Below are positions 53,917 to 62,728 of a stretch of 64,000 bases of DNA, one piece after another (the stretch's first letter is position 1; each line of letters opens with the position of its first letter). Where the stretch lies: NCBI GenBank assembly GCA_022428205.1, contig JAKMCW010000040.1:62001-126000 (forward strand), read 5' to 3'. The translations under genes were made by a program, and so were the position numbers. The DNA is from Flavobacteriales bacterium. GTDB taxonomy: Bacteria; Bacteroidota; Bacteroidia; Flavobacteriales_D; Sanyastnellaceae. The notes beneath the pieces are model-generated. The model was not told the DNA's origin. It saw nothing but the letters and a program-made list of their open reading frames with translations, and did no database searches.

Positions 53917-54615
53917 ATGTCGGCGTTGATACGGGTGCTAGATGTGTGGAAGACGTACCAAGTGGGCGAGCAACAAGTGCATGCTTTGCGGGGGCTTTCT
54001 CTTGACATCGAAAAGGGAGAATACACAGCATTGATGGGGCCTTCAGGGTCCGGTAAATCAACGCTTATGAACATGTTAGGTTGCTTGGATACCCCCACTT
54101 CGGGGCAATATCACCTCGCGGGAGAGGACGTGGGGCAGCTCGATGATGACGCCCTGGCTGACATCCGGAACCGGCGCATCGGATTTGTATTCCAGACCTT
54201 CAACCTCATGCCGCGTTACACTGCCCTCGAAAATGTGGCGTTGCCGATGGTATACGCCGGGGTGAGCAAGGCCGAGCGCGTGCAGCGCGCCACTGAAGTA
54301 TTGAAGCAAGTGGGTTTGGCGGACCGCATGGACCACAGGCCCAATGAGCTTTCAGGGGGACAGCGCCAGCGCGTAGCCGTCGCCCGGGCCCTCGTGAACC
54401 GGCCGGATTTGTTGCTGGCAGATGAACCAACAGGCAACCTCGATACCAAGACATCCATAGAAATCATGGCCCTTTTCGAGGAAATTCATGCCGCCGGAAA
54501 CACCGTGATCATCGTCACGCACGAGGAGGACATCGCCGCCCACACCAAGAGGGTGGTGCGCCTTCGAGATGGTGTTGTGGCCAAGGACGAGCAACACGAC
54601 GTTGTAAAGGCGTGA
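53917..54615 (+). CDS. ABC transporter ATP-binding protein, LolD/MacB type
   Basis: Start ATG 53917 ([11 protein letters not shown]), 232 residues; the track ORF reads 31 residues upstream into noncoding sequence. Walker [12 protein letters not shown]-loop [10 protein letters not shown], signature [15 protein letters not shown], Walker [12 protein letters not shown] and H-loop VTHEEDIA. The NLDTKTS/LolD-MacB type motifs suggest an ATPase for lipoprotein release or macrolide/peptide export. The permease is not adjacent in this window. TACCTTTC lies 4 nt before the ATG. Confidence 0.92.
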   Translation: MSALIRVLDVWKTYQVGEQQVHALRGLSLDIEKGEYTALMGPSGSGKSTLMNMLGCLDTPTSGQYHLAGEDVGQLDDDALADIRNRRIGFVFQTFNLMPRYTALENVALPMVYAGVSKAERVQRATEVLKQVGLADRMDHRPNELSGGQRQRVAVARALVNRPDLLLADEPTGNLDTKTSIEIMALFEEIHAAGNTVIIVTHEEDIAAHTKRVVRLRDGVVAKDEQHDVVKA

Positions 54616-54687
54616 ATCGCCGCATCTTTGCAGGGTGCTCGGAACGATTCCGTGCGCAGTGATTGCCCTTCTTCAAAAGACGACAAC

Positions 54688-56118
54688 GTGAAGCGCCACA
54701 CAATTTCTCAATTGCTCGACACCACCCTTGTCGGCCACGACGTGACCATATGCGGTTGGGTGCGGACTTTTCGCAACGACCAGTTCTTGTCCATCAACGA
54801 CGGCTCGAGCCTCACCAACCTGCAGTTGGTGCTGGACCGGGACAATACCGACGAGGCCTTGCGCAAGCGGCTGACCACGGGTGCGGCCATTACCGCCACG
54901 GGCAAGCTCATCGAAAGCCAAGGCCAGGGCCAAGCCACGGAAGTCGAGGTGAGTGCGCTCGAAGTGCTGGGTGATGCTGACCCCGAGGTGTATCCGATTC
55001 AAATGAAGCGGCACACGATGGAGTTTCTGCGCGAAAAGGCGCACCTCCGTTTCCGCACGAGCACCTTCAATGCAGTGTTCCGTTTGCGACACGGCTTGCA
55101 GTATGCCATCCATGAGTACTTCAATCAGGAAGGCTTCAACATGCTGCATACGCCCATCGTCACCGGCAGTGATGCGGAAGGTGCCGGCGAGATGTTTCAG
55201 GTGACGACGCTGGACCTCGAGAATGTGCCGCGCACTGAGGAGGGCGGTGTGGACCATGCCGCTGACTTTTTTGGGAAACCGACCAACTTGACTGTGAGTG
55301 GCCAGTTGGAGGCTGAATTGGGAGCGATGGCCCTCGGCAAGGTGTACACTTTTGGTCCCACGTTCCGCGCCGAAAACAGCAACACGTCACGCCACCTCGC
55401 TGAGTTCTGGATGATCGAACCAGAAGTGGCATTCAATGACCTCAATGACAACATGGACCTGGCGGAGGATTGCTTGCGATTCGTTCTCCAGCGCATCCTC
55501 GAGCGCTACCCTGAGGAGTTGGCCTTTCTCGCCAAGCGCGAAGCCGATGCGGAAAAGCAGCTGCCCGCAGACCAGCGCAATGAAATGGGCCTCATCGAAA
55601 GGCTCAAGTTCGTCACCGAGAATCCCTTCATCCGGATCACCTACACCGAGGCCATAGACCTCTTGAGGAACTCAAAGCCTTTCAAAAAGAAGAAGTTCAA
55701 GTATCCCGTCGAGTGGGGCATTGACTTGCAGAGTGAGCACGAGCGTTGGCTGGTCGAGAAGAAATTCAAGCAGCCGGTCATCCTCACCGATTATCCTGCC
55801 GAAATCAAGGCCTTCTACATGCGTGCCAACGACGACGGCAAGACCGTGGCGGCCATGGACGTACTGGTGCCTGGCATCGGCGAACTGGTGGGCGGCAGCC
55901 AGCGAGAGGAACGCTTGGAGATGCTGCAACAGAAATGCGCGGATTTCAATATCCCCGAAGACCACGTGTGGTGGTACCTCGATACCCGCCGCTTCGGCAC
56001 TGCACCCCACGCCGGTTTTGGCCTCGGATTTGAGCGCCTGGTGATGTTTGCCACCGGCATGACCAACATTCGCGATGTGATTCCATTCCCCAGAACACCG
56101 CTGAACGCAGAATTCTAA
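54688..56118 (+). CDS. asnS: Asparaginyl-tRNA synthetase
   Basis: Class II synthetase charging tRNA-Asn. I prefer the GTG at 54688 (VKRHTISQLLDTT) over the TTG at 54628; no in-frame ATG fits. It is then 476 residues, normal. An OB-fold anticodon domain (VTICGWVRTFRNDQFLSINDGS) precedes the catalytic core: TPIVTGSDAEGAGEMFQVT, YTFGPTFRAENSNTSRHLAEFWMIEPE (motif 2) and GFGLGFERLVMFATGMTNIRDVIPFPR (motif 3). Distinct from AspS by the AEFWMIEPE motif. Confidence 0.96.
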   Translation: MKRHTISQLLDTTLVGHDVTICGWVRTFRNDQFLSINDGSSLTNLQLVLDRDNTDEALRKRLTTGAAITATGKLIESQGQGQATEVEVSALEVLGDADPEVYPIQMKRHTMEFLREKAHLRFRTSTFNAVFRLRHGLQYAIHEYFNQEGFNMLHTPIVTGSDAEGAGEMFQVTTLDLENVPRTEEGGVDHAADFFGKPTNLTVSGQLEAELGAMALGKVYTFGPTFRAENSNTSRHLAEFWMIEPEVAFNDLNDNMDLAEDCLRFVLQRILERYPEELAFLAKREADAEKQLPADQRNEMGLIERLKFVTENPFIRITYTEAIDLLRNSKPFKKKKFKYPVEWGIDLQSEHERWLVEKKFKQPVILTDYPAEIKAFYMRANDDGKTVAAMDVLVPGIGELVGGSQREERLEMLQQKCADFNIPEDHVWWYLDTRRFGTAPHAGFGLGFERLVMFATGMTNIRDVIPFPRTPLNAEF

Positions 56119-56153
56119 GTACTGCATCGGCGCCTTGGGCGTTATCTTATCAC

Positions 56154-57608
56154 ATGCTCAAGCAAAGCCTCCAACAAAAGCTGCAACAGAAGCTGAGTCC
56201 CCAGCAGATTCAGTTGATGAAGCTGTTGCAGGTGCCCACTTTGGAGTTGGAGGCGAGGATCAAAGAAGAGTTGGAGGCCAATCCGGCGCTTGAGGAAGGC
56301 CGCGATGAGGAGGCCAATGTGGACAGCGCAGAAGGTCTTGACGATGACCGGGGTGAAACCAGGGATGACTTTGATTTTGACGCTTATTTGGATGACCCCA
56401 CACCGGGGTACAAGTACGCCGTCAACAACCACGCAGAGCACGAGGACCGGGAGACGGCATTTGGTTCTGGCGAGACTTTTTCGGAGCGGTTGACTGCTCA
56501 GGTGGGCTTGCGTCCGGTCTCAGACCGGCAGCGCATGTTGGCCACTTTTCTCATCGGTAACCTCGACGAGGCGGGCTATCTCCGGCGCGACCTGTACGCC
56601 ATATCCTCGGATTTGGCCTTTGGCCAAGGGGTAGAGGTAAGCGAGGAAGAACTTGAAGCCGTCTTGGACATCGTGCACCAACTGGACCCGGCAGGTGTTG
56701 GGGCCCGGGACCTCCGGGAGTGTCTGTTGTTGCAAATCGACCGAAAGCTCGAGGGGCACGATGCGGATGGAACGCCTTCGCTGCGTCTGGCACGGCGCAT
56801 TCTCGAAGAACAGTTTGATGCCTTCACCAAGAAGCACTACGACAAGCTGGTGGCCCGATTTGAAGTGGGTGAGGATGCCCTGAGGGCGGCCATGGCGGAA
56901 ATCACGCGGCTCAACCCCAAGCCCGGCAATTCTGGTGCGGACAATGCCCGCCCCATCCAAGCGGTGGTCCCGGATTTTCACGTCTCTGTAGAAGGGGACG
57001 AGCTGCGCCTGCAAATCAATGGCCGAAACGCCCCTGAACTCAAGGTTTCGCAGGATTACCGGGAGATGATGCAAGGCTATGCTGCGGCCAAGGATCCCGA
57101 CCGGGCTCAGAAGGAGGCCATCACGTTTGTCAAGCGCAAGGTCGATGCCGCGAAGTGGTTCATCGATGCGATCAAACAGCGCCAAAACACCTTGAGGGTG
57201 ACCATGCAGGCCATTCTTCAGATCCAAGAGGCTTATTTCCTAACAGGTGATGAGACGGATTTGAAACCCATGATCCTCAAGGACGTGGCCGAGCGGATCA
57301 ACATGGACATCAGCACCGTGTCGAGGGTGGCCAACTCCAAGTACGTGCAGACCCCCTACGGCACCTTCTTGCTCAAGTCGCTGTTCAGTGAGTCCCTGAC
57401 CACCGAAAGTGGAGAGGAAGTGTCGACCCGAGAGGTCAAAAAAATCTTGGAGGAGGCTGTCGAGGCCGAGGACAAGCGCAAGCCGCTCAGCGACGAGAAG
57501 CTGATGAATGTGCTGCAGGAGAAGGGGTACCGTATCGCCCGTAGAACCGTGGCCAAATACCGGGAACAGCTGGGCATTCCGGTCGCCCGCCTGCGCAAGG
57601 AGCTCTGA
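56154..57608 (+). CDS. rpoN: RNA polymerase sigma-54 factor
   Basis: 484 residues. Region I is Gln/Leu-rich (MLKQSLQQKLQQKLSPQQIQLMKLLQVPTLELEARIKEELEANPALEEG), followed by an acidic region II, the core-binding domain, the HTH (LKDVAERINMDISTVSRVANSKYVQTPYG) and the RpoN box (ARRTVAKYREQLGIP). Sigma-54 recognises -24/-12 promoters activated by bEBPs. No activator gene is in the window. Start overlaps by one base the next gene at its stop (TGATG). TATCTTAT lies 3 nt before the ATG (56143-56150). Confidence 0.97.
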   Translation: MLKQSLQQKLQQKLSPQQIQLMKLLQVPTLELEARIKEELEANPALEEGRDEEANVDSAEGLDDDRGETRDDFDFDAYLDDPTPGYKYAVNNHAEHEDRETAFGSGETFSERLTAQVGLRPVSDRQRMLATFLIGNLDEAGYLRRDLYAISSDLAFGQGVEVSEEELEAVLDIVHQLDPAGVGARDLRECLLLQIDRKLEGHDADGTPSLRLARRILEEQFDAFTKKHYDKLVARFEVGEDALRAAMAEITRLNPKPGNSGADNARPIQAVVPDFHVSVEGDELRLQINGRNAPELKVSQDYREMMQGYAAAKDPDRAQKEAITFVKRKVDAAKWFIDAIKQRQNTLRVTMQAILQIQEAYFLTGDETDLKPMILKDVAERINMDISTVSRVANSKYVQTPYGTFLLKSLFSESLTTESGEEVSTREVKKILEEAVEAEDKRKPLSDEKLMNVLQEKGYRIARRTVAKYREQLGIPVARLRKEL

Positions 57609-58222
57609 TGCGCAGTTTGGCCTTGGTGATCTCCTATGTGCTGCATCCTTTGTGGATGCCGCTCATTGTGTTTCTGCTGCTGTGGTCGGTAGATCCGTGG
57701 CTCAGGTTGCAGCCGGCCATGATGGTGTACGTCCTGTCGATTCTGCTGATCAACGCCATTGCGCCGGCCATTTCCCTCTACGTATTGCATCGGCGTGGCG
57801 CCTTGAGCGACCTCGAAGCGTCACAGCGGCAAGAACGATGGGTTCCCTTCTTGGTGGTGATGTTCTATCAGCTGCTGGGGTATTACGCGTTGACGCGGCC
57901 CGGGGTGTTCCTGCCCACGGAGGTGCTGTCGCTGGTTTTTGCGATGATGCTTGCTTTGGCGATGGCGATGGTGTTGACCCGCTGGGTCAAGGTGAGCATG
58001 CACCTGCTGGCCCAAGGCGGCGCTTTGGGAGCGTGGTGGTCTTTTGACTTGCTCCACGGGTTGGGAATGGCCGACTTCTTGCCCATCGGCTTTGCAGCAG
58101 CGGGCGTGGTGGGATGGGCACGCATGCGCTTGGGGGTACATACTCCCGGGGAACTGGCGCTCGGATTTCTTCTGGGTTATGCCGTCGTGCGGAGCGTCAT
58201 CGAATGGGGTGGCGTCCTCTAG
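57608..58222 (+). CDS. PAP2-like membrane protein of unknown function
   Basis: 204 residues with about six hydrophobic segments and an overlap of one base with rpoN (TGATG), so it is translationally coupled. The C-terminal segment KVSMHLLAQGGALGA followed by ARMRLGVHTPGELALGFLLGY resembles the H...R-x5-HxxxE/D region of membrane PAP2-type phosphatases, though it is degenerate. In Bacteroidota such proteins follow rpoN; role unknown. Convergent with galE 3 nt away. Confidence 0.7.
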   Translation: MRSLALVISYVLHPLWMPLIVFLLLWSVDPWLRLQPAMMVYVLSILLINAIAPAISLYVLHRRGALSDLEASQRQERWVPFLVVMFYQLLGYYALTRPGVFLPTEVLSLVFAMMLALAMAMVLTRWVKVSMHLLAQGGALGAWWSFDLLHGLGMADFLPIGFAAAGVVGWARMRLGVHTPGELALGFLLGYAVVRSVIEWGGVL

Positions 58223-58225
58223 AGG

Positions 58226-59254
58226 CTATGCCGACAACTTTTGCTGCCACCGCCAAGCATCGGAAAGACAGGTCTGAAGCGAGCGCTGCGTGCGCCATCC
58301 CAAAAGCTCAGCCGCCTTGCCGGCATCAGCATAGATTGCGGTGACATCACCTGGCCTGCGGTCTCCAAATTGGTGGGGAACCGACTTGCCAGTTGCCGCT
58401 TCGAAAGCCGCGATCACCTCTTTGACACTGCTGCCTTGCCCAGTCCCGAGGTTGAAGGCTTCGAGCGCACCGGCGCTCTTTTCAAGCCATTGTAAGGCGG
58501 CGACATGGGCTTCAGCGAGGTCGCAGACATGGAGGTAGTCGCGGATGCAGGTGCCATCTGGGGTGGGGTAGTCGTCTCCAAATACGGTCAACGCAGGTCG
58601 CAATCCCGCAACGCTTTGTGTCAGAAAGGGCACCAGATTCGCCGGGGTGCCAATGGGCAGCTCACCAATCTCAGCAGAGGGGTGGGCGCCGATGGGATTG
58701 AAGTACCGCAACAAGGCAACACCCAAAGCGCCTTCCGCAGCGGTGTGGCTGTATCTGAGGAGATGCTCGCAAGCCTGTTTGGTGTAGCCATAAGGCGATG
58801 CTGCGGGCTGGACGGGGGCTGACTCTGCCACAGGCAAAGTGTCGGTTTCCCCGTAGACAGTACAAGAGGAACTGAACACCAGGTGCTGAACTCCCGCTGC
58901 GCGCAGCATGGCGGTGAGGTTGGCTGTGGCGCCGATGTTGTTGGAGAAGTACTGTTCCGGCGAAGCGACGCTTTCACCGACGGCCTTGTCTGCGGCGAAG
59001 TGAATGGCGCCATGCACAGGCTGGGCAAAGACGGCTTCCATTCCTGAGCGGTCCCCGCAGTCCACACCGTGAAACTCCACGCGGTGGCCCATGATGCGCT
59101 CGAGGCCATCGAGCACCTCGGCACGGCTGTTCCGTAAGTCGTCCACAATCACGGGCGCATAGCCGGCTTCAGCCAATGCGAGCACCGTATGAGAGCCTAT
59201 AAAGCCAGCGCCACCAGTGACGAGGATACGCGGGGTGGGGGACGTAGACGACAT
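58226..59254 (-). CDS. galE: UDP-glucose 4-epimerase
   Basis: Short-chain dehydrogenase interconverting UDP-glucose and UDP-galactose for surface glycans. 342 residues: NAD motif VTGGAGFIGSHTVLAL, FAADKAVGESVASPEQYFSNN, catalytic SSSCTVYGE and YxxxK motif SPYGYTKQ, and RYFNPIGAHPSAEIGE. Start ATG 59254 with a GATATTTG box 4 nt upstream on the same strand. Probably supplies sugar donors for the LPS pathway genes in the window. Confidence 0.95.
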   Translation of the reverse strand: MSSTSPTPRILVTGGAGFIGSHTVLALAEAGYAPVIVDDLRNSRAEVLDGLERIMGHRVEFHGVDCGDRSGMEAVFAQPVHGAIHFAADKAVGESVASPEQYFSNNIGATANLTAMLRAAGVQHLVFSSSCTVYGETDTLPVAESAPVQPAASPYGYTKQACEHLLRYSHTAAEGALGVALLRYFNPIGAHPSAEIGELPIGTPANLVPFLTQSVAGLRPALTVFGDDYPTPDGTCIRDYLHVCDLAEAHVAALQWLEKSAGALEAFNLGTGQGSSVKEVIAAFEAATGKSVPHQFGDRRPGDVTAIYADAGKAAELLGWRTQRSLQTCLSDAWRWQQKLSA

Positions 59255-59328
59255 GCTGCAAATATCGGTAACCTTTCAAGGCGCGCAGACGTAGAGGCAT
59301 GGTCGGAATAGCTCCGGCCGGTTCAAAT

Positions 59329-59757
59329 ATGTCCGCGAAACATTACAACCTCGATTACCTCAAGCAGGTGTTCCAAGGCAATGAAGCCATGGTCTTGCGC
59401 ATCCTCGATATTTTCGAGGTTGAGGTACCGCGGTATTTCGCCGCCATGGCCCGACTGGGCCAAGAGGGCCAGTGGAGCGATTTGCACCCGCTCGCGCACA
59501 AAGCCAAGAGCAGCGTGGGTATGCTCGGCATGCAGCCATTGCTGGAAGATGTCTTGGCGATTGAACAGGCCTCGCGATCGGGGGGCTCTGCCGATATTCT
59601 CGCTCCGCTTTTGGAGCAGGCCTCACGCCGTTTGGATGCCGCACTGGATGCATTGCGCGCAGACCGCGAACGACAGGGTTTGCATCAGCCACGCGCAAGT
59701 GCTGAAACCGATTCGGCGCGCCTGCGCCCGAGCCGGCGATTGCATCGGCGCGCCTGA
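59329..59757 (+). CDS. Histidine-containing phosphotransfer (HPt) domain protein
   Basis: Start ATG 59329 (MSAKHYNLDYL), 142 residues. The four-helix HPt domain occupies residues 1-115; the phospho-accepting His57 lies in LHPLAHKAKSSVGMLG. An Arg-rich tail (RPSRRLHRRA) follows. It would relay phosphate between a hybrid kinase and response regulator. No kinase or regulator gene is next to it. Confidence 0.85.
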   Translation: MSAKHYNLDYLKQVFQGNEAMVLRILDIFEVEVPRYFAAMARLGQEGQWSDLHPLAHKAKSSVGMLGMQPLLEDVLAIEQASRSGGSADILAPLLEQASRRLDAALDALRADRERQGLHQPRASAETDSARLRPSRRLHRRA

Positions 59758-59797
59758 GTCCATGGCATAGCTGTGCGGTAAGGCCAAATGCTTGGGG

Positions 59798-59805
59798 TAC
59801 TTTTG
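59798..59805 (+). promoter_or_regulatory. -7 box before the DUF4301-like gene
   Basis: TACTTTTG, an exact TANNTTTG, ends 4 nt before the ATG at 59810. No clean -33 TTTG is seen. Consistent with a leaderless transcript. Confidence 0.4.
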
Positions 59806-59809
59806 CACC

Positions 59810-61231
59810 ATGCATTCTGCCTTTTCTTCTGAGTTCATTGCCGCTGCCCGAGGGCATGGCATTTCAGAGGCAGAATTAAGCAGACAGTGGGCGCGGCTGC
59901 AAAAAGGCCCTTCTCATTGTCAGCCCGAAGCAGCGTGTCAACGCGGCCAAGGCATCAAATCACTTTCTGGTCAAGCGATGGCCCGCTTGGCAGAGCGCGG
60001 TGCGAAACTCAGCAGTGAAGAAGCCGTGCGTTTTGTTCCGGCCAGTGGTGCCGCCAGCCGCATGTTCAAGGCCCTCGCCTCGGGCAACAGGGAAGCGGTC
60101 AGCCAATTCGACGCGAGATGGGACGCCTTCCCTTTTCGCGGTGCGGCCGAGGCGACCGGCCCTTGCGACACCATTGAGGAGCGTTTGGATGCGGTGATGG
60201 CACGGCTCGGCTTGCCGGCCCAACCCAAAGGAGGGTTGCCTTTTCACAGGTATGGATCGGTTGCGCGAACCGCTTTTGAAGAGCACATGCACGAATGGAA
60301 GGCGACCCTGCCGGGAGTGGAGTCCCCCAAAGTGCATTTCACCTTGCCTGAAATAGGCAGGGAGCACTGGGCGCAACGCCTCGAAGCATGGGCGAATGAC
60401 CTCGGCGTGGAGGTCACCACTTCGGTGCAGCATCCCGCAACGGATGCCATGGCGATGGACAGTCAGGGAAAGCCGTTTCTAAAGGAGGATGGGTCACCGT
60501 TGTTCAGGCCTGGAGGCCATGGTGCGCTGCTGCGCAACATGAGCGATCTCGCTCAGGCCCACCCAGGTGCCATGTTGAGCATCAAAAACATCGACAATGT
60601 GCGCCCTACAACGGCCCATGATGAGGTGTTGCCTTGGCGCAAAGCGTTATTGGGCTTGGCAGCAGAACTCAAGGAGTCGAGGACGGAAGCCTTAGAGGCG
60701 CTGTCCACGGGCAATACCCGGTTGGCAGAAGTGTGGCTGGGCAGGGGGATGTGCTATCCTGGCGAACCCCGGGTCGAAGGCGAACAGGCCCTCCGGGATG
60801 CACTGGATCGCCCTTTGTTGGTCGCCGGGATGGTGCGCAATGAAGGTGAGCCAGGCGGCGGTCCCTTTTGGCTCCGGGATGACGAGGGCACGTTGCGGGC
60901 ACAGATTGTAGAGTCTGCAGAAATGGACCTGGGCGACCCCAGAATCGGCAATTGTATCGCCGGGGCGACCCATTTCAATCCAGTGGACTTGGTGTGCGTA
61001 TTGCACCGCGCGGACGGCACCCCATACGATCTCGACCAATTCGTGGATCTTCGGCGTGATTTCTTGGTCTCCAAGTCATTTGGCGGACGCCCCTTGGTCG
61101 GGCTGGAGCATCCAGGGCTTTGGAATGGGGCCATGGGCCGATGGAACACCCTGTTCGTAGAGGTTCCATCTCAAACCTTTGCGCCTGTCAAGACCGTATT
61201 TGACCTTTTGCGCCCGGCACACCAGGTCTAA
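59810..61231 (+). CDS. DUF4301-like protein (probable nucleotidyltransferase-like enzyme of Bacteroidota)
   Basis: Start ATG 59810 (MHSAFSSEFI), 473 residues; six residues of the track ORF are upstream noncoding. RFVPASGAASRMFKAL near residue 75 resembles the GxASRMFK nucleotide-binding start of DUF4301 proteins. Later motifs include FRPGGHGALLRNMSDL, LSIKNIDNVRP, and SFGGRPLVGLEHPGLWNGAMGRWNTLFVEVP. The GxGGHGALLxN/IDN pattern recalls a GT-A nucleotidyltransferase. Function unknown. Followed by a bidirectional hairpin. Confidence 0.78.
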   Translation: MHSAFSSEFIAAARGHGISEAELSRQWARLQKGPSHCQPEAACQRGQGIKSLSGQAMARLAERGAKLSSEEAVRFVPASGAASRMFKALASGNREAVSQFDARWDAFPFRGAAEATGPCDTIEERLDAVMARLGLPAQPKGGLPFHRYGSVARTAFEEHMHEWKATLPGVESPKVHFTLPEIGREHWAQRLEAWANDLGVEVTTSVQHPATDAMAMDSQGKPFLKEDGSPLFRPGGHGALLRNMSDLAQAHPGAMLSIKNIDNVRPTTAHDEVLPWRKALLGLAAELKESRTEALEALSTGNTRLAEVWLGRGMCYPGEPRVEGEQALRDALDRPLLVAGMVRNEGEPGGGPFWLRDDEGTLRAQIVESAEMDLGDPRIGNCIAGATHFNPVDLVCVLHRADGTPYDLDQFVDLRRDFLVSKSFGGRPLVGLEHPGLWNGAMGRWNTLFVEVPSQTFAPVKTVFDLLRPAHQV

Positions 61232-61235
61232 CAGC

Positions 61236-61271
61236 AAAAAAGGCGGCCTTCCGAAGAAGACCGCCTTTCTT
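61236..61271. terminator. Bidirectional intrinsic terminator
   Basis: An inverted repeat AAAGGCGGCCTTC / GAAGACCGCCTTT (one C-A mismatch on plus, a G-U on minus) with a 4-nt loop, starting 8 nt after the plus-strand stop. On the minus strand it is followed by six U's; on the plus strand by CTTG. It ends both the DUF4301-like gene and the convergent type A CTD gene. Confidence 0.85.
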
Positions 61272-61290
61272 GAAGCGTTCAGAATGAGGT

Positions 61291-62598
61291 TTAGCTCTTG
61301 AGGATCCGGATGGATACCACTTGGCGTCCGCTCAAAAGGCGCAAGCTGTAAATGCCGGGGCGGAGGTTGCCGAGGTCAGTGAAGCGCACAGGGCGGTCCA
61401 ACTTACCAGCCGTCAGTGAGATGGCTTTCACGGGCATGCCTTGATGGTCAAGCACCTGGAGGAGGGCGCCATCTTGCAAGGTTCCGCGGATATCGACATT
61501 GAGGACATCGCCACAAGGGATGGGGAAGGCGCTCAATGAGAGTTCTGCGCGGCCCTCATCGGTTCCTTGGACATCTTCGGCGGTGGCCACTTCAAGGCCT
61601 GCAGCCATGGCAGTATTGAAGGGCACAGCCTGACCGTCTACGTAGAGGCGGCCGAAGTCGGTGTTGTTGACACCCTTGGCCAAGATGGCTATGCGGGCAC
61701 CCTCGGGGCACGTCACCTTCAGGGCGAGGCGCTGGTCCTTCCGAACACTGCCATCGTCAAAGGTCAGCTTCAACTCACCATCGGTCACGTTTTCGTTATT
61801 GAACGTGCCAGATGCGATCAGGTCGCCGTTGAAGTGCATGAGGGCGTATTCGTAGTCAAAGCCAGGCTCAACAAAGGGTGTGGCCAACTTGATTTCAACC
61901 ACACGTCCGCGGTTGCAAGAAGTAAAGGTCTGCATGAAGCCACCGCCATTGACGTTGATGACACCATTGGACTCACGCTGAGCCATGATGCAGTCGCCAG
62001 AAACGGCGAGGTCCAATCCTGAAGCGGTGCGGCTCATGACGTTGTCAGGCACGTCGTTGGAGCTAATGCCGGACTTCTTTCCTTCATCGGCAGCGTTCAA
62101 AGTGGGTTCTGCGCCGCGAATGCCCGAAGTAAACTTGGCGTTCTTGTTCAGTACGCTGTTGTTGAGGCGAGCTTCGCCGACAAACTGATCTGCTTCTTCG
62201 GTGCCAGGAATGACACAGGTAGCACCGTCACGGGCACGCACCATGATGGTAAAGCCGTCATTCTTCAAAGTCGGAATGGCGAGGTTACCCAACACCAGGC
62301 TGGTGCCGTTATAGTTGGCTGCGGTCACCGTCGTCATCGCCTTGCGGGTGTAGTTGTCATCGAGGATGGCCACGTCGAGGTAGCCGCCGTTGAAGTCAAC
62401 TGCGGCGATAAGCTCGACATAAGAAATGGCGCCTTTGCTGCAAGCCCGGAATGACTGGGTGAATTGACCGTCAAGAAAGATGGCGGTGTTGATGTAGTCC
62501 TGTTCCACCTTGCACAGTTCCTCCTGCGGAGAAAAAGCTGAGGCGGTCTGGAAGAAGGTGCCCAAGAGGGCGAGGGTAAGGGAAATTGTGCGAATCAT
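61291..62598 (-). CDS. Exported protein with duplicated domain and T9SS type A C-terminal sorting domain
   Basis: 435 residues with signal peptide (ISLTLALLGTFFQTASA). Two related domains are visible: residues about 28-150 (CKVEQDYIN...FTQSFRACSKGAISYVELIA) and about 205-330 (CIMAQRESN...FMQTFTSCNRGRVVEIKLA), each with paired Cys, a tandem duplication. The C-terminal 80 residues (LSLSAFPIPCGDVLNVDIRG ... GIYSLRLLSGRQVVSIRILK) are a type A CTD. Probably surface-exposed T9SS cargo of unknown function; convergent with DUF4301 gene. Confidence 0.88.
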   Translation of the reverse strand: MIRTISLTLALLGTFFQTASAFSPQEELCKVEQDYINTAIFLDGQFTQSFRACSKGAISYVELIAAVDFNGGYLDVAILDDNYTRKAMTTVTAANYNGTSLVLGNLAIPTLKNDGFTIMVRARDGATCVIPGTEEADQFVGEARLNNSVLNKNAKFTSGIRGAEPTLNAADEGKKSGISSNDVPDNVMSRTASGLDLAVSGDCIMAQRESNGVINVNGGGFMQTFTSCNRGRVVEIKLATPFVEPGFDYEYALMHFNGDLIASGTFNNENVTDGELKLTFDDGSVRKDQRLALKVTCPEGARIAILAKGVNNTDFGRLYVDGQAVPFNTAMAAGLEVATAEDVQGTDEGRAELSLSAFPIPCGDVLNVDIRGTLQDGALLQVLDHQGMPVKAISLTAGKLDRPVRFTDLGNLRPGIYSLRLLSGRQVVSIRILKS

Positions 62599-62676
62599 TC
62601 TGAAGAGGTTTGTGTGGATTCAGGGCCCTTTACGGCCTCGTTTCCTTCTTGGTTTCAAAATGTGTTGGGGGCAGCA

Positions 62677-62699
62677 CAAAAAAGCGACATAAATCGCTT
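62677..62699 (-). terminator. Terminator after the lpxA-ABC ATPase operon
   Basis: On the minus strand AAGCGA-TTTATG-TCGCTT, a 6-bp stem with 6-nt loop, is followed by TTTTG. It lies 30 nt past the ABC ATPase stop. Confidence 0.7.
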
Positions 62700-62728
62700 A
62701 AAATCAGGGTATTAAGGACTTAAAAAAA

